From Argopecten irradians (lineage: Eukaryota; Mollusca; Bivalvia; Pectinida; Pectinidae), in the NCBI RefSeq assembly GCF_041381155.1, contig NC_091140.1, forward strand, positions 20,116,864 through 20,180,863: a stretch of DNA of 64,000 nucleotides. Direction: 5' to 3'. Positions 54,002-64,000 of the stretch are shown piece by piece. The notes under the pieces were generated by a model, which searched no databases, was not told where the DNA came from, and saw only the letters and a program-made list of their open reading frames with translations. Position 1 is the first letter of the stretch, and each line of letters starts with the position of its first letter. Made by a program: the position numbers and the translations under genes.

Positions 54002-54784
54002 ACCGTATTTTCCCTAATGAGGGCGCCGGGCGCGGGTAAATGACTGAGGGGGGGGCGCGGTTTTTTGAGACCATTTTTAGATGTTTTTTTTCTGAAACAG
54101 ACTATTGTCATCTTGCTTTTAGTTTCGTATTTTTCTGAAACTTATGATAACCAACTTTCGTTTTGAAGTCAAGTAAGTATTGAAATTACATAATAATGAA
54201 GAAATGTATGCACCAGAAGTATTAAACATTGGTTAAATATGTCTGTTTCACGGAATTTTTGCATTTCATGCTAGCCTGTTTGTTTACCTTGCGTACACAA
54301 AATGGCGGACGGTGCTTTCGATCGCTACTTTCGTTTTGTGGCAGATGGGGAATACCGACAAGAGCACACAATAAAATGCTTAGAAATGATAATATTACTG
54401 TTAGTTAGGAACCTTTATCATAGATATACAGTAAGTATTCATAAAACCTGTACAGACATCGCTAAAATGTTGTTGCCAGTTAGTCTTCATCCATACACGT
54501 GTGTGGGACATTCAAGTGACACGTTTTGTTTTGAACATGGCGTTCTAGCTATTTCTATGTGTAAATACTTGGCAAGTTATTCAGTGCAATAAATTTAGTG
54601 TTTATACAAGCTGATTAGATATCTGTTAGGCATCAGATTGATGTAAAACCATATTTCATTATTGTCTGCAGAGACAAATCGTCACAATCTGGCACAAAAA
54701 TTGTATGAAATTAGTTGATTTTTTCAGCAAAAAACGTGGGGGCGCCCTTATTAGAGGAGGCGCTCTTAATAGGGAAAATACGGT
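54002..54784. mobile_element. TIR transposon with exon-like cargo
   Basis: Termini are ACCGTATTTTCCCTAATGAG at the left and the inverse of CTTAATAGGGAAAATACGGT at the right, extending into GGGCGCC / GGCGCTC. AT occurs directly at both ends (54000-54001 and 54785-54786), consistent with a 2-bp duplication as in ISL2EU-type elements, though the assignment is tentative. The interior carries ACAAAATGGCGGACGGTGC at 54298 and an open frame. Confidence 0.8.
54302..54592 (+). CDS. Exon-like ORF inside a transposon
   Basis: A 96-codon frame starts with a strong context (ACAAAATGG) and MADGAFDRYFRFVADGEYRQ. Composition changes after a good splice donor, ATACA|GTAAGT, at about 54430, so the first ~43 codons look like a real first coding exon and the rest like intron read-through. 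I do not recognise the product. It lies wholly inside the TIR element 54002-54784, so it is either captured host sequence or the first exon of the element's own, otherwise missing, gene. Confidence 0.35.
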   Translation: MADGAFDRYFRFVADGEYRQEHTIKCLEMIILLLVRNLYHRYTVSIHKTCTDIAKMLLPVSLHPYTCVGHSSDTFCFEHGVLAISMCKYLASYSVQ

Positions 54785-55122
54785 ATGTTGTACTGTAAAC
54801 TTTGAGATATAATTTGTAGATTTTATTGATGTAATACAATTTTGTCAATTTCAGCAACAATGTCCGTCTCATTTTCTTACTTTTATCCTTATGTTATATA
54901 AATTATGCCCATTGTTACCTTAGTGCTGTAATATTTTATAAAACTTTAAAGCATCTGTTCTCAGAACGAGTTTAATCCATTAAAATATGACTGAAATGTA
55001 TTAAACTAAATATTTTTTTTTAAATAGGGTAGCGTCTTCAGAAAAGACACCAGGCTATACTCCCAGCAGAAGCCCTTGAGTGGTCTCCACGCTGATTCCT
55101 ATTGTAAAGATATTAATTAGCA

Positions 55123-56916
55123 ATGTGGCCATTCGGGGAAAGTGATCCGGACTCAACACCTAAAAAATCATGTGAAAAGCAAAGACAACTATTACAAGAC
55201 TGCTTGTTAATGAGTAAATGTGTAAATCTGGTAAGGTTTGTTACAGCATCACATTTAATTTTTTCTGATCCAAAGACTTATAATAGCCATATACCTATAG
55301 CATTCAAGATTATATTCTTTATAATATGCGTAAAGGGTTTTACTTTATTTTAATTATATGAAACTTTCACGTAATTACACGAAACTATCACATAATTACG
55401 TTATTATGCGAAAATTTGGGTTTATTACATGAAAATTTTGCGTTACAGTGCGAATAACAATATATATAATTTATATAATTACATTGTTTGAGCCTTTGGA
55501 AGCAACAATTAGATTCCGGAAGCCACATTTAATATGGACAAGCAAGAACTTTTTTATCTATACACATGAAATTGCCCAGAATGCTGAAGTTCACTCAAAA
55601 TAAATGTTGAAACATCATTTAAATCTGACTTTATGGCGTTAAGCTACAATATACTCCCGTACTCACCTGCAACCACACAATTTTTATGTTCATTTTGGAA
55701 AAGGTTCTGATTACCATTTTACACTCAATTTATAAGAAGCAAATTTTCTCTTTGCTTGTTTAATTTCTATTCTGTTGCTAAAATAACTTCCATGAGTATC
55801 TACACTTCCTTACAACTCCATTGAAGTACAATGAATTTTATTTAAACGTTCGCCTTACTGCTTATGATATATTATTGTTGGAATTTGGAAATCCAAATGT
55901 ATAAGACAAAAATTTCCACTAATCCGGATCCCATGGTCATGCGGAGATCAATGTACAGTATATGGACTCGGATCATTTTTAGAAACATCAGTTCAATATT
56001 AGTGTTGTGACGTCATAATTGTATCGATTTTGGACTTTTGGATTCCACTATCCAAAACATTGAGTTCATTAGTGTAGTTTCTTATGGCCATCCTTTTACT
56101 TACTAACAAGCACCTCAAATAATCCTATTGACATTTTTCAGAGAAATATTAAAAATTTTCAGAGAAATATAGGTGATATACTGCCCCTGTAAAATATAAA
56201 ATAAAGGATTCAGGGGGTTATATAATTTTATTACTGCAAATTCCAAACTCTGACAAAGGAAAATTGTGGGGGATAAAACACTTGCTTCTACAATAACCTT
56301 TACTATAAAAGACCCCTCGACACACACCAGGTGCCATAAATTAGCGGAATAAAAGTATAGATGTTGCAATCATATTTCATTACATTAATTGACTAATTAT
56401 AATGATCAATGCTTCATAAGTTAATGATGTACATGTACAGCTGTGACTGTGTTATGAACTAAACTCAAAAACTGCTGACTTCCTTTTTATTAGTTCTACT
56501 ATACAAAAGCTTCTATACCTGTAGATTTTTATTTGTCATTCATTGTACATCTGTTTTTTAGGATGGCAATACTCCGAAGGAGTGCCTCAAAATGAAGGGC
56601 CACCCCAGTGTACCGGACAAGTGCTTTCATTATCAACATGACCTTTACCTCTGTAAACGATCAATGGTAATTAACTGCTTACTGTCTTATCTTTGTCATT
56701 TTTTCTCAATATTCTTCATCACAAATCAACTTTGATCAATATTAAGTTTCCTATTATCTGCTCTTGCATAATCATGTTTATCAGTTTTCATTACGAATTA
56801 AAAGAAATTTATTTATGGTTTCTTCTCTTTTTTAGATCGATATGAGGGCAAGATTCCGAGGAAGGCGTGGAGTTGATTATGATGAAATACATCATGGGCC
56901 ACAGAAAGAGGAATGA
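55123..56916 (+). CDS. COA5: COA5/PET191 cytochrome oxidase assembly
   Basis: A small mitochondrial intermembrane-space protein needed for assembly of respiratory complex IV. It is imported through the Mia40/CHCHD4 disulfide relay. Exons are 55123-55230, 56562-56666 and 56836-56916. Borders are GT/AG, all phase 0, giving 97 aa. The twin CX9C signature is present: C17-X9-C27 (CEKQRQLLQDC) and C57-X9-C67 (CFHYQHDLYLC), with extra cysteines at 33 and 44, as in the family. The KRSMIDMRARFRGRRG ending matches the human ECKRSVLDNRARFRGRKG region. It is longer than human COA5 (74 aa), with an N-terminal MWPFGESDPDSTPKK and a C-terminal VDYDEIHHGPQKEE extension. The ATG follows an in-frame stop (TAG at 55117), which supports the start. 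Confidence 0.93.
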
Positions 56917-57899
56917 TAAATGGTGTAAATGGTTACATGGACTCTAATTAAGTGTATTGTGGATTGATAGTGGATGTATTATTCTAGGACTAAAATCATG
57001 TGGCATTATTGGATGTGCCTGGTATTAGTGACTGATCATTGGGAAAATTCTAGGACTTATGAAGTAATACATAATGTTGTCCGAGTGATCCAGGCATGGC
57101 TATCTAATTCATTTAATAAGTCATACATCATCTTTCTTTCTCCTGAAAGTTGGTATTAAATCTGAATGATTATGTCTGTATCTATAATTAAACTATTTTA
57201 TAATAACTCAAATGAATGTTTTGCTTTCATTGATTCTGTAAATAATTTATGGTGTGACATGTTTGTCAATATGTAATTACATATACATGTAATCATAATT
57301 ATTGTGAAGCTGGGTATTTTTCATAGATCGCGCATTTTGTGGTTTTCTCTTATGGAAAAAAATCAAATCTAATCCAACAACATTCTGTTGTTAGGCAGAA
57401 TTTATCTACACGACCAAAGAAATATCCCACAATATCGTGAAAATATCATCCCTGTGAAAATTGCCAGCTATACAGTGACATCAATCTAAAGTTTGCTAGT
57501 CTTAGTGGGCAGACAGTAAACTGTTCATTAGAACCCCTTTCCTTTTATCAATGTGGTCTTTATAGTTTGTTTATTTATCTACAAATATTGATATGGCTTT
57601 AACGATGAAAACATGAAACAACGCCATTTGTATGGATATTCAAGTGTAAAGATACACTTTCGCCTTTATTTTATGCTGTTTTACAATAATTGTTTCACAC
57701 GCATTCTTTCATTGGATTTTACGACTGAACACTAAAACAGTCACACTCCTCAACAAACAGTAACAATGGACCCACCTGATCCGTAAGCTGTTTTAATACA
57801 CAACAATTACAAGTATAGCTTTGTCATACAGTTACCCTGCCTATAATTATATGAAACATTCATATACTGAAATGGTCTTTTGCTCAGTTAAGGTATTCT

Positions 57900-58049
57900 G
57901 TATTTGTACAGTACAGTTATCTGATGTCATGTATTTGTGACTGTTCAATTGTAACATCACACTTTTCAAAGGAAACAAGATTCTAACTCACTAAGTGATG
58001 GCGTTGCAATGAATACCTACCACACTGAAGATAACTCTAATATGCAAAA
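57900..58049. mobile_element. Foldback MITE, TTACAGAGTT family, copy 3
   Basis: A diverged copy: GTACAGTTATCTGATGTCATGT at the left side and GATAACTCTAATATGCAAAA at the right, with TTGCAATGAATACCTACC inside. Termini are eroded. It lies downstream of COA5. Confidence 0.5.
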
Positions 58050-58330
58050 ACTGAATACATAATTGGTGGTTCTATTTAAGATCGTATTAAAATCTAGACA
58101 TTATTTTTTCGCTAAAATTCAAATTTTACCTTAACATACCAACTTTTATGATTAATTATCAATAGATAGTTATTTGAAATAATTCTTGGGATAATTGTTA
58201 CCTTACTTGATTGTTATGATGCTAGTCCAACTACATGTAAGTGCATTTTATTTTTTTAGAAGTACATGTTTTTGCAGTTTACACTTCAATTATGTTTTAC
58301 TGTATTATACTCAAAACTTCAAATGTGAAT

Positions 58331-58553
58331 ATGGAGACAATATTTTATTTTTAGTATAAGTAATTTTCTCACCTACCTTGTTAAAGATGGAGACAATATT
58401 TTATATATATTTAGGAATAATTATCTCCCCTACCTTCTGTTTAGCAGGGAGACAATATTTTATTTTTAATTTAGAGTAATTGTCTCCCCTACCTTGTTTA
58501 ACAGGGAGACAATATTTTATATTTAATTTGGAGTAATTGTCTCCCTTACCTAT
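58331..58553. repeat. Tandem repeat, ~62-bp unit, 4 copies
   Basis: GGAGACAATATTTTATTTTT recurs near 58331, 58388, 58447 and 58505. Each copy is followed by about 20 AT-rich bases and then AATTGTCTCCCCTACCTTGT or a variant. GGAGACAAT and ATTGTCTCC are inverse to each other, so each unit can form a hairpin. Confidence 0.85.
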
Positions 58554-59974
58554 TGTTTTGTTTCATGAAATCGTTCAGTTTGAATGTCAGTGGAGTATCA
58601 CATAGCACACAATGTAAATAAAATTAACACTGAGTAAACTACTAAAACTAAATAGCAAGTCATGAAACCCAATATATTGCACATACAGATTTTGAGCAGC
58701 ATGGAAGCAAAAATGTGAAAATGCTCAATATAAGTTAAAATATTATGGACATTTGACCATATCTGATCATCATAATGTATTCTAGCATGACTTTTTAATT
58801 TCATTGATACCATGCATTAATCTTTTCTTAATTATTGGCAATTGTGAACCTTCTACCTACGGGGTTATCTAATATAATAATACTTGTATTTAAGTATCAT
58901 ATTAGACGTTTGGCATCCTGACTTGAAAGACTAAAAACATTAAATCAAAAGAAAATTTTAACTGATGGACAAACCCTTCACCAAGGATTCAAATGACAAT
59001 TACATGTACATGCATCCAGAATTAATTGAAGAAAGGGATGCAGACCAGGAAGGTTAAAAAAAATGCAATTAAAAAGTTGTTAATACCGGTACAACCTACA
59101 AGTATATCAAAATACCACTCACCTGTACACAAAAACTTTTCGTTGCATAATAATAATACTATTCTAAGATTTATTAGCAAAGAAATCTTTGCCTTTTTGA
59201 ATAAGTAAAAATAGCACTGCTGCAGAAAATATGAAATTATGAATTAGAAATGCTGTTATTCACCATCAATCTTAAAACGAATTACAAACTATTTAAAAAA
59301 AAACCTTTTTTTCCCAATATATTTGTACAAAGTTCCTAAGCATGCAATATAGACAAATATTATATAGTCTTTGTTTGACCTTCTGTGTTTAATTTAAAAT
59401 CAGTTTTTTTAGAAATTCTTTTCCCAATGTAAAATTGTATCATTTAGTGGCAGTCTGAAATAGATTATAGAAAAATCCTTCGCACTTTTGACCTTTTCTG
59501 TTAAAAACTTATCTCTGACCTGTTAAAATGAAACAGGAGCTTGATCAATTTAACAAAACAGTCTGGGCCTATTTTATGAACCCGATTGTAATGAATGGTA
59601 AAATATATCATTTCTGAACTACAGCATACCTTTATGTCACACTTGAATAGCTGTACTACTACTATTATTACACGAATATTTAATGAAACCACATATAGTA
59701 TGTGTTGGCCATTAAAGTAGCAAATGTCCATCTCTGCAATCGTTTAGAAATAAGAAATGCCATATTATCAAACACAACTATCTTACATTTACCAAATAGT
59801 TAACAGTAAATCCAGTCACAAAAAAGTGAGGTATATTGTTTTTATTAACATGAAGAACATTCTTCCAATAATGATGGGACTTAACTAAATTGAAATTAAC
59901 TAATAACATATTACATATACATGAATGCCATGGTAGGGGATAAGTAAGATACAACAGTTAACAGTATTACTAAC

Positions 59975-60339
59975 GTGAATAGTCAGGCAAAGGCAGACTG
60001 AAGTCGGTAAAAATAGTGTTAAAATGTCCAGTACAATTTCTTATGAAATAGGAAAATAAAATTTCCAACCAAATTTGCTCTGCATTCAAAGAAATTAATA
60101 CATGTATTATGGGAATCCTAAAACGTTCTCCCAGCTGGCTATGTCCATGTTGATATTTCCACGCAGCCTTGCTTTCAAAAGAGTTGGCAAATTTATTTTT
60201 AGAACTATGCTAAATTCTATAATTTCAATGGTCAAAACAGGACAATATAAGCAGAACTTGACTGTCTTTTTGATGTGTTAGGACTTTTAGAACGCCAATG
60301 AACGCATTTAGAGTGAGTTTTTTTTCCCGATTATTCACT
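59975..60339 (+). mobile_element. TTAA MITE, AGTGAA family, copy 4
   Basis: The most diverged of the four copies. The left end reads CGTGAATAGTCAGGCAAAGG after CTAA, and the right end is CCCGATTATTCACT followed by TTAA (60340-60343). The interior retains CCTAAAACGTTCTCCCAGCT and CCAATGAACGCATTTAGAGT. Confidence 0.75.
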
Positions 60340-60343
60340 TTAA

Positions 60344-62652
60344 AAGCCTTAAAATAAATATAACCATTAGCAAGATGGAATAAACACAGATACTGGTGAT
60401 GTACACACAGATATCTAAACAATGCCTTAATTGTTAAATACATCACTTATCAGTAAATACATAGACACCTATAAATCCGAGCTGATTCTAAATGTTTCAA
60501 CAAGTTTATACCACTTTCAGATTCATGATGCTTCAACATCCACATATACTTAACATATATAAAGATAATTAGTAACAATTTCAACTCTCATACATATATA
60601 ATAAGATACATGTGCACTTGTACATAACAACATATATAATACATGTAGTATTATATTTACAATTGTCTGTCAATTCCACAATTAGTCTTATTCTGTGAAG
60701 TGAAAGACCAATGCTATAGTGATATAATTAATTTTTATTTGTTTTCATACTATATCCGACTTTCTGATTGGCAGATCCTTTTTCTTCATATACTATGAAG
60801 AAAAATTTAGAGGATGGCGCGAAAACCCGACGTTATCATGACGTCACAATAGAGACGTCGACATTGGGTATTTATTTATAAAAATAATCCATTGGAAAAT
60901 CAATGGAATCGTACGTTTAAACGTATTTTATATTATCAAATAGTCTGAAAATTAATTATAAGCATTGATATAACTATTTTTTAACTTCATCAGGTCATGA
61001 AATAAATTCTGTTTGCAAACAAAATAGTGACATCAATGCTTAAGTGAACAAACTGATGTACGTACAATACATTCTATAGGTCAACTGAATCATATTGAAT
61101 CTTGGGAATCACAAATAGTTCTATATCTTTTTATAAATAATATAATTATATAATGAAAATAGGTATAATTATATGAAAAATTATCAAATAATGAATATGC
61201 ATTGTATATTTTTTCTAGGATTCCAGATATCACATGTAGCAAGAAATGCATTAAAATCATTAACTACTCTAATTTTAACAAAATTACAGAATAAAAATTA
61301 CAAAAATTTAAGGCAACACAATGTAAATAATGCCAAACAACCAGACATAGCAACAGAAAATAAGGTAGCAAAATAAGTATTATGCATTTATGAACATCTA
61401 TTTATCATCATGTAACTTTAATACTTAATTGAAATAATATTAATACACGTATTTACAGTTTGCCATTTCCAGCCCGAGACTCTCTCCCAAACATACACAA
61501 TGTTCTCTATATAATGATAACTGTAATTTAGATTACCAGGTACACATGTTGATTCCAATACCTGTATATGTACCTGTCACTCTTTCCACCAATCGTTCTT
61601 ATAATGAATCTACATGAAAATAAATAGGTGAACTAAGAGATATTTTTATAATTATAGGAAATCAATCATGCCATGCACAATATTCATCACACCATAATGA
61701 TAGCCACAGAATAAAACCACAATATCATACATCAGTATAAACTAAGAGTACAGGTAACAATATTTACAAATTCTTCGTACCTCACATACCTGATACTAAG
61801 TTAAATGTACAAACTATATGTAGGGATATATACAATTTCATTTAAAGTGGAAGCATTTGTCATAGCTAGGTTTCAGCTAAAGCATCTGCATTAAGACAAT
61901 AAAATATTAGCTAAGTACTTGTCACATCGAAGATAACAATATGTTATATAAGTGCTTCTCTGTAATATCAATGAGGACTAGTACTGCTGGTCCTTGATCC
62001 AAAAGGCTGATATATTGTGGTCTATATTGTATAATTATGTGAATTTTCTTTGGAGTCTGCTTACATTTATTTTATGACATCCTGCCTTTTGCTAAGTCAA
62101 CAAGTGTGATTTATTTATATTCTGTGCTCAAGGTTTATATACAACATAACACTATTTTACAATAAACTATAGACAAGATGAACTCAAGATGCTGAATGTC
62201 GATGTTTGGATTGTTCTTGTGGAAGATGAACCAAGAACTGAATAAAATTGACAATAAAGCCTTTTACCAATAGCTATATATACAGCAAAACTCTCTGATT
62301 GTCTAATTGGGATAATAGGATTAAACATATTTATACAACCATATAATTACTATAGACATCAAATAATAAAAACTTTTGGTTTGGTCATGTTAGGAGATAC
62401 CAGTCCCCGAATAGATTTCTTGAAGAAAGGTATTAGGACTTTAAGGGAGACGTTCAACAAATGTTTTTATTCAACAAAGTAATCTACAGAACAAAAAGAT
62501 TCTTTGTATGAACACATAGTGATGGTATATATTGAGAAATTATTAGGGAAAAGTCACACAAACTTAACATAGCATTGCTTTTTTTCTGTAACACTGTTTT
62601 CTTTCAAATGGACAAGAGCCCATATAAAGAAAGAATTGTCAATCAGTGAAAA
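60344..62652. other. AT-rich stretch without recognised genes
   Basis: No gene, RNA or large repeat was seen. A small patch at about 60770-60860 (CTGATTGGCAGATCC, GGATGGCGCGAAAACCCGACG, CATGACGTCACAATAGAGACGTCGAC pieces) is richer in CpG and contains TGACGTCA. The remainder is low-complexity A/T. Confidence 0.5.
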
Positions 62653-63175
62653 TATTAAAGTTATAGAATGGGAGATAACAGAAATGTAGTTAAAGTTATA
62701 GAATGGGAGATAACAGAAATGTAGTTAAAGTAATAGAATTGAGATAACAGAAATGTAGTTAAAGTTATAGAATGGGAGATAACAGAAATGTAGTTAAAGT
62801 AATAGAATTGAGATAACAGAATTGTAGTTAAAGTTATAGAATGGGAGATAACAGAAATGTAGTTAAAGTTATAGAATGGGAGATAACAGAAATGTAGTTA
62901 AAGTTATAGAATGGGAGATAACAGAAATGTAGTTAAAGTTATAGAATGGGAGATAACAGAAATGTAGTTAAAGTTATAGAATGGGAGATAACAGAAATGT
63001 AGTTTAAGTTATAGAATGGGAGATAACAGAAATGTAGTTAAAGTTATAGAATGGGAGATAACAGAAATGTAGTTAAAGTTATAGAATAAGAGATAACAGA
63101 GATGTAGTTAAAGTTATAGAATGGGAGATAACAGAAATGTAGTTAAAGTTATAGAATAAGAGGTAACAGATATGT
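62653..63175. repeat. Tandem repeat, 35-bp unit, ~15 copies
   Basis: The unit is AAAGTTATAGAATGGGAGAT followed by AACAGAAATGTAGTT. Most copies are identical. Variants include a 34-base form (AAAGTAATAGAATTGAGATA) seen twice, at about 62727 and 62796, and AATAAGAG forms near the right edge. Confidence 0.95.
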
Positions 63176-63954
63176 AATCTCAAGGATTTACATAGCGTAC
63201 TTCCTTACTTAGATCATTGTGTAACATCAGTCTCCTCTACTGTTCATTCATACAGATTATAGAATGTTGCATGGGCCTGTCTCTAGTGGACAGGGATTTC
63301 TCTTATCCAAAACAGGGATATGAGAAAAAGAATCCTTCACCCTCAGGTTGAGATTCTACTTTCTTACCCCAAAGGGAGTGAAAGATTCTATTTATCTCAA
63401 CCTGTGTATAAGATTTTGACTGGCCAACATGTTGCCCTTGTAATCTTTTCCATAGCAATCCTGTTAAGTATGGGAGAAAAAATCTACATTTCACAAAATT
63501 CTTTTTACTGGCAACAACATTTTAGCTAGTGTGTGACTATAGCTCTTTCGGGGTTAAGTGCATGAGTATTAAAATTGAAATAAAGTCATGGCTTTACATA
63601 TATAGACTAGCTTCTTCTTAAATAACTATGATGTGATACCAAACCCTAATCCTATGACGACAACACATTATAGATCCTAACTTTTATGTAGAAAGAATAT
63701 AAAACTGTATGCAACCTTCACCTTGAATTATGACCTTTATCAAAAAAATATCACAGATACAGTATATCTAAAACAATCTACTGAATGTGACTGTCATTTC
63801 TATCATCAATCAAAGCATCTGTACATACAGTGAATGGTAACAATATGATGTTCTTGGTGATGATAGGTGTCATGGAGAGCTCTAGTATTAATAGTAGAAT
63901 CCAGGTATTCTCTGTCCATTAGAATATTTTCCATCCTAAGTTTTTATTCCATCC

Positions 63955-64000
63955 TCATTTACACTTGACCACCATCTGTAGGATCTGTTCAGTCATCCTC
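63955..64000 (-). CDS. Possible C-terminal exon, cut by edge
   Basis: On the minus strand the last 46 bases can be read as ...RMTEQILQMVVKCK followed by TGA (63957-63955), and AATAAA follows at 63948-63943. The peptide has ordinary coding-like composition, but it is very short, the signal is unusually close to the stop, and I do not recognise a family. It may equally be non-coding. Confidence 0.2.
   Translation of the reverse strand, partial: RMTEQILQMVVKCK

Overview
The window looks like nuclear DNA of a bivalve mollusc. It is AT-rich and has short exons with GT/AG introns. It holds a divergent HSPA12-type HSP70, a group known to be expanded in bivalves. It is full of small inverted-repeat transposons and of the CGGACGGACGG / CCCCCGCCAA and GAGGCCCAGAGGGCC / CAGGTGAGC repeats familiar from scallops, oysters and mussels. 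The species is not resolved.

Layout. (1) 1-4520: two tRNA-derived SINE copies, then the 5' half of BBS7 (+), six exons encoding about 209 residues. (2) 4521-13891: 9.4 kb of minisatellite. About 116 copies of a 33-bp unit start at the first base of the BBS7 intron, and about 163 copies of a 34-bp unit follow directly. No later BBS7 exon was recognised beyond the arrays. (3) 15874-26121: HSPA12-like gene (-), four coding exons, 608 aa. Its 7-kb first intron holds a scrambled mosaic of duplications and ~162-bp GC-rich repeats, including a degraded copy of exon 2. (4) 26255-31393: a cluster of inverted-repeat elements, one of them 2.5 kb, built of doubly palindromic arrays and carrying a nested hAT-like element. 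(5) 32697-37443: a three-exon GH30 glucosylceramidase-like gene (+), 466 aa with signal peptide. (6) 42748-52158: complete KIF3A (-), 16 coding exons, 697 aa. (7) 52749-54784: two inverted-repeat transposons, one carrying an exon-like open frame. (8) 55123-56916: COA5/PET191 (+), three exons, 97 aa. (9) 56917-64000: mostly gene-free, with two small tandem arrays and a possible last exon of a minus-strand gene at the right edge.

Functionally, BBS7 (BBSome cargo adaptor) and KIF3A (kinesin-II motor of intraflagellar transport) both serve cilia. The GH30 enzyme is probably lysosomal or secreted, COA5 acts in mitochondrial cytochrome c oxidase assembly, and HSPA12 is a cytosolic chaperone-like ATPase. 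Nothing indicates co-regulation. All exon models were read by eye from splice signals, reading phase and remembered human orthologues. No search or alignment was run.
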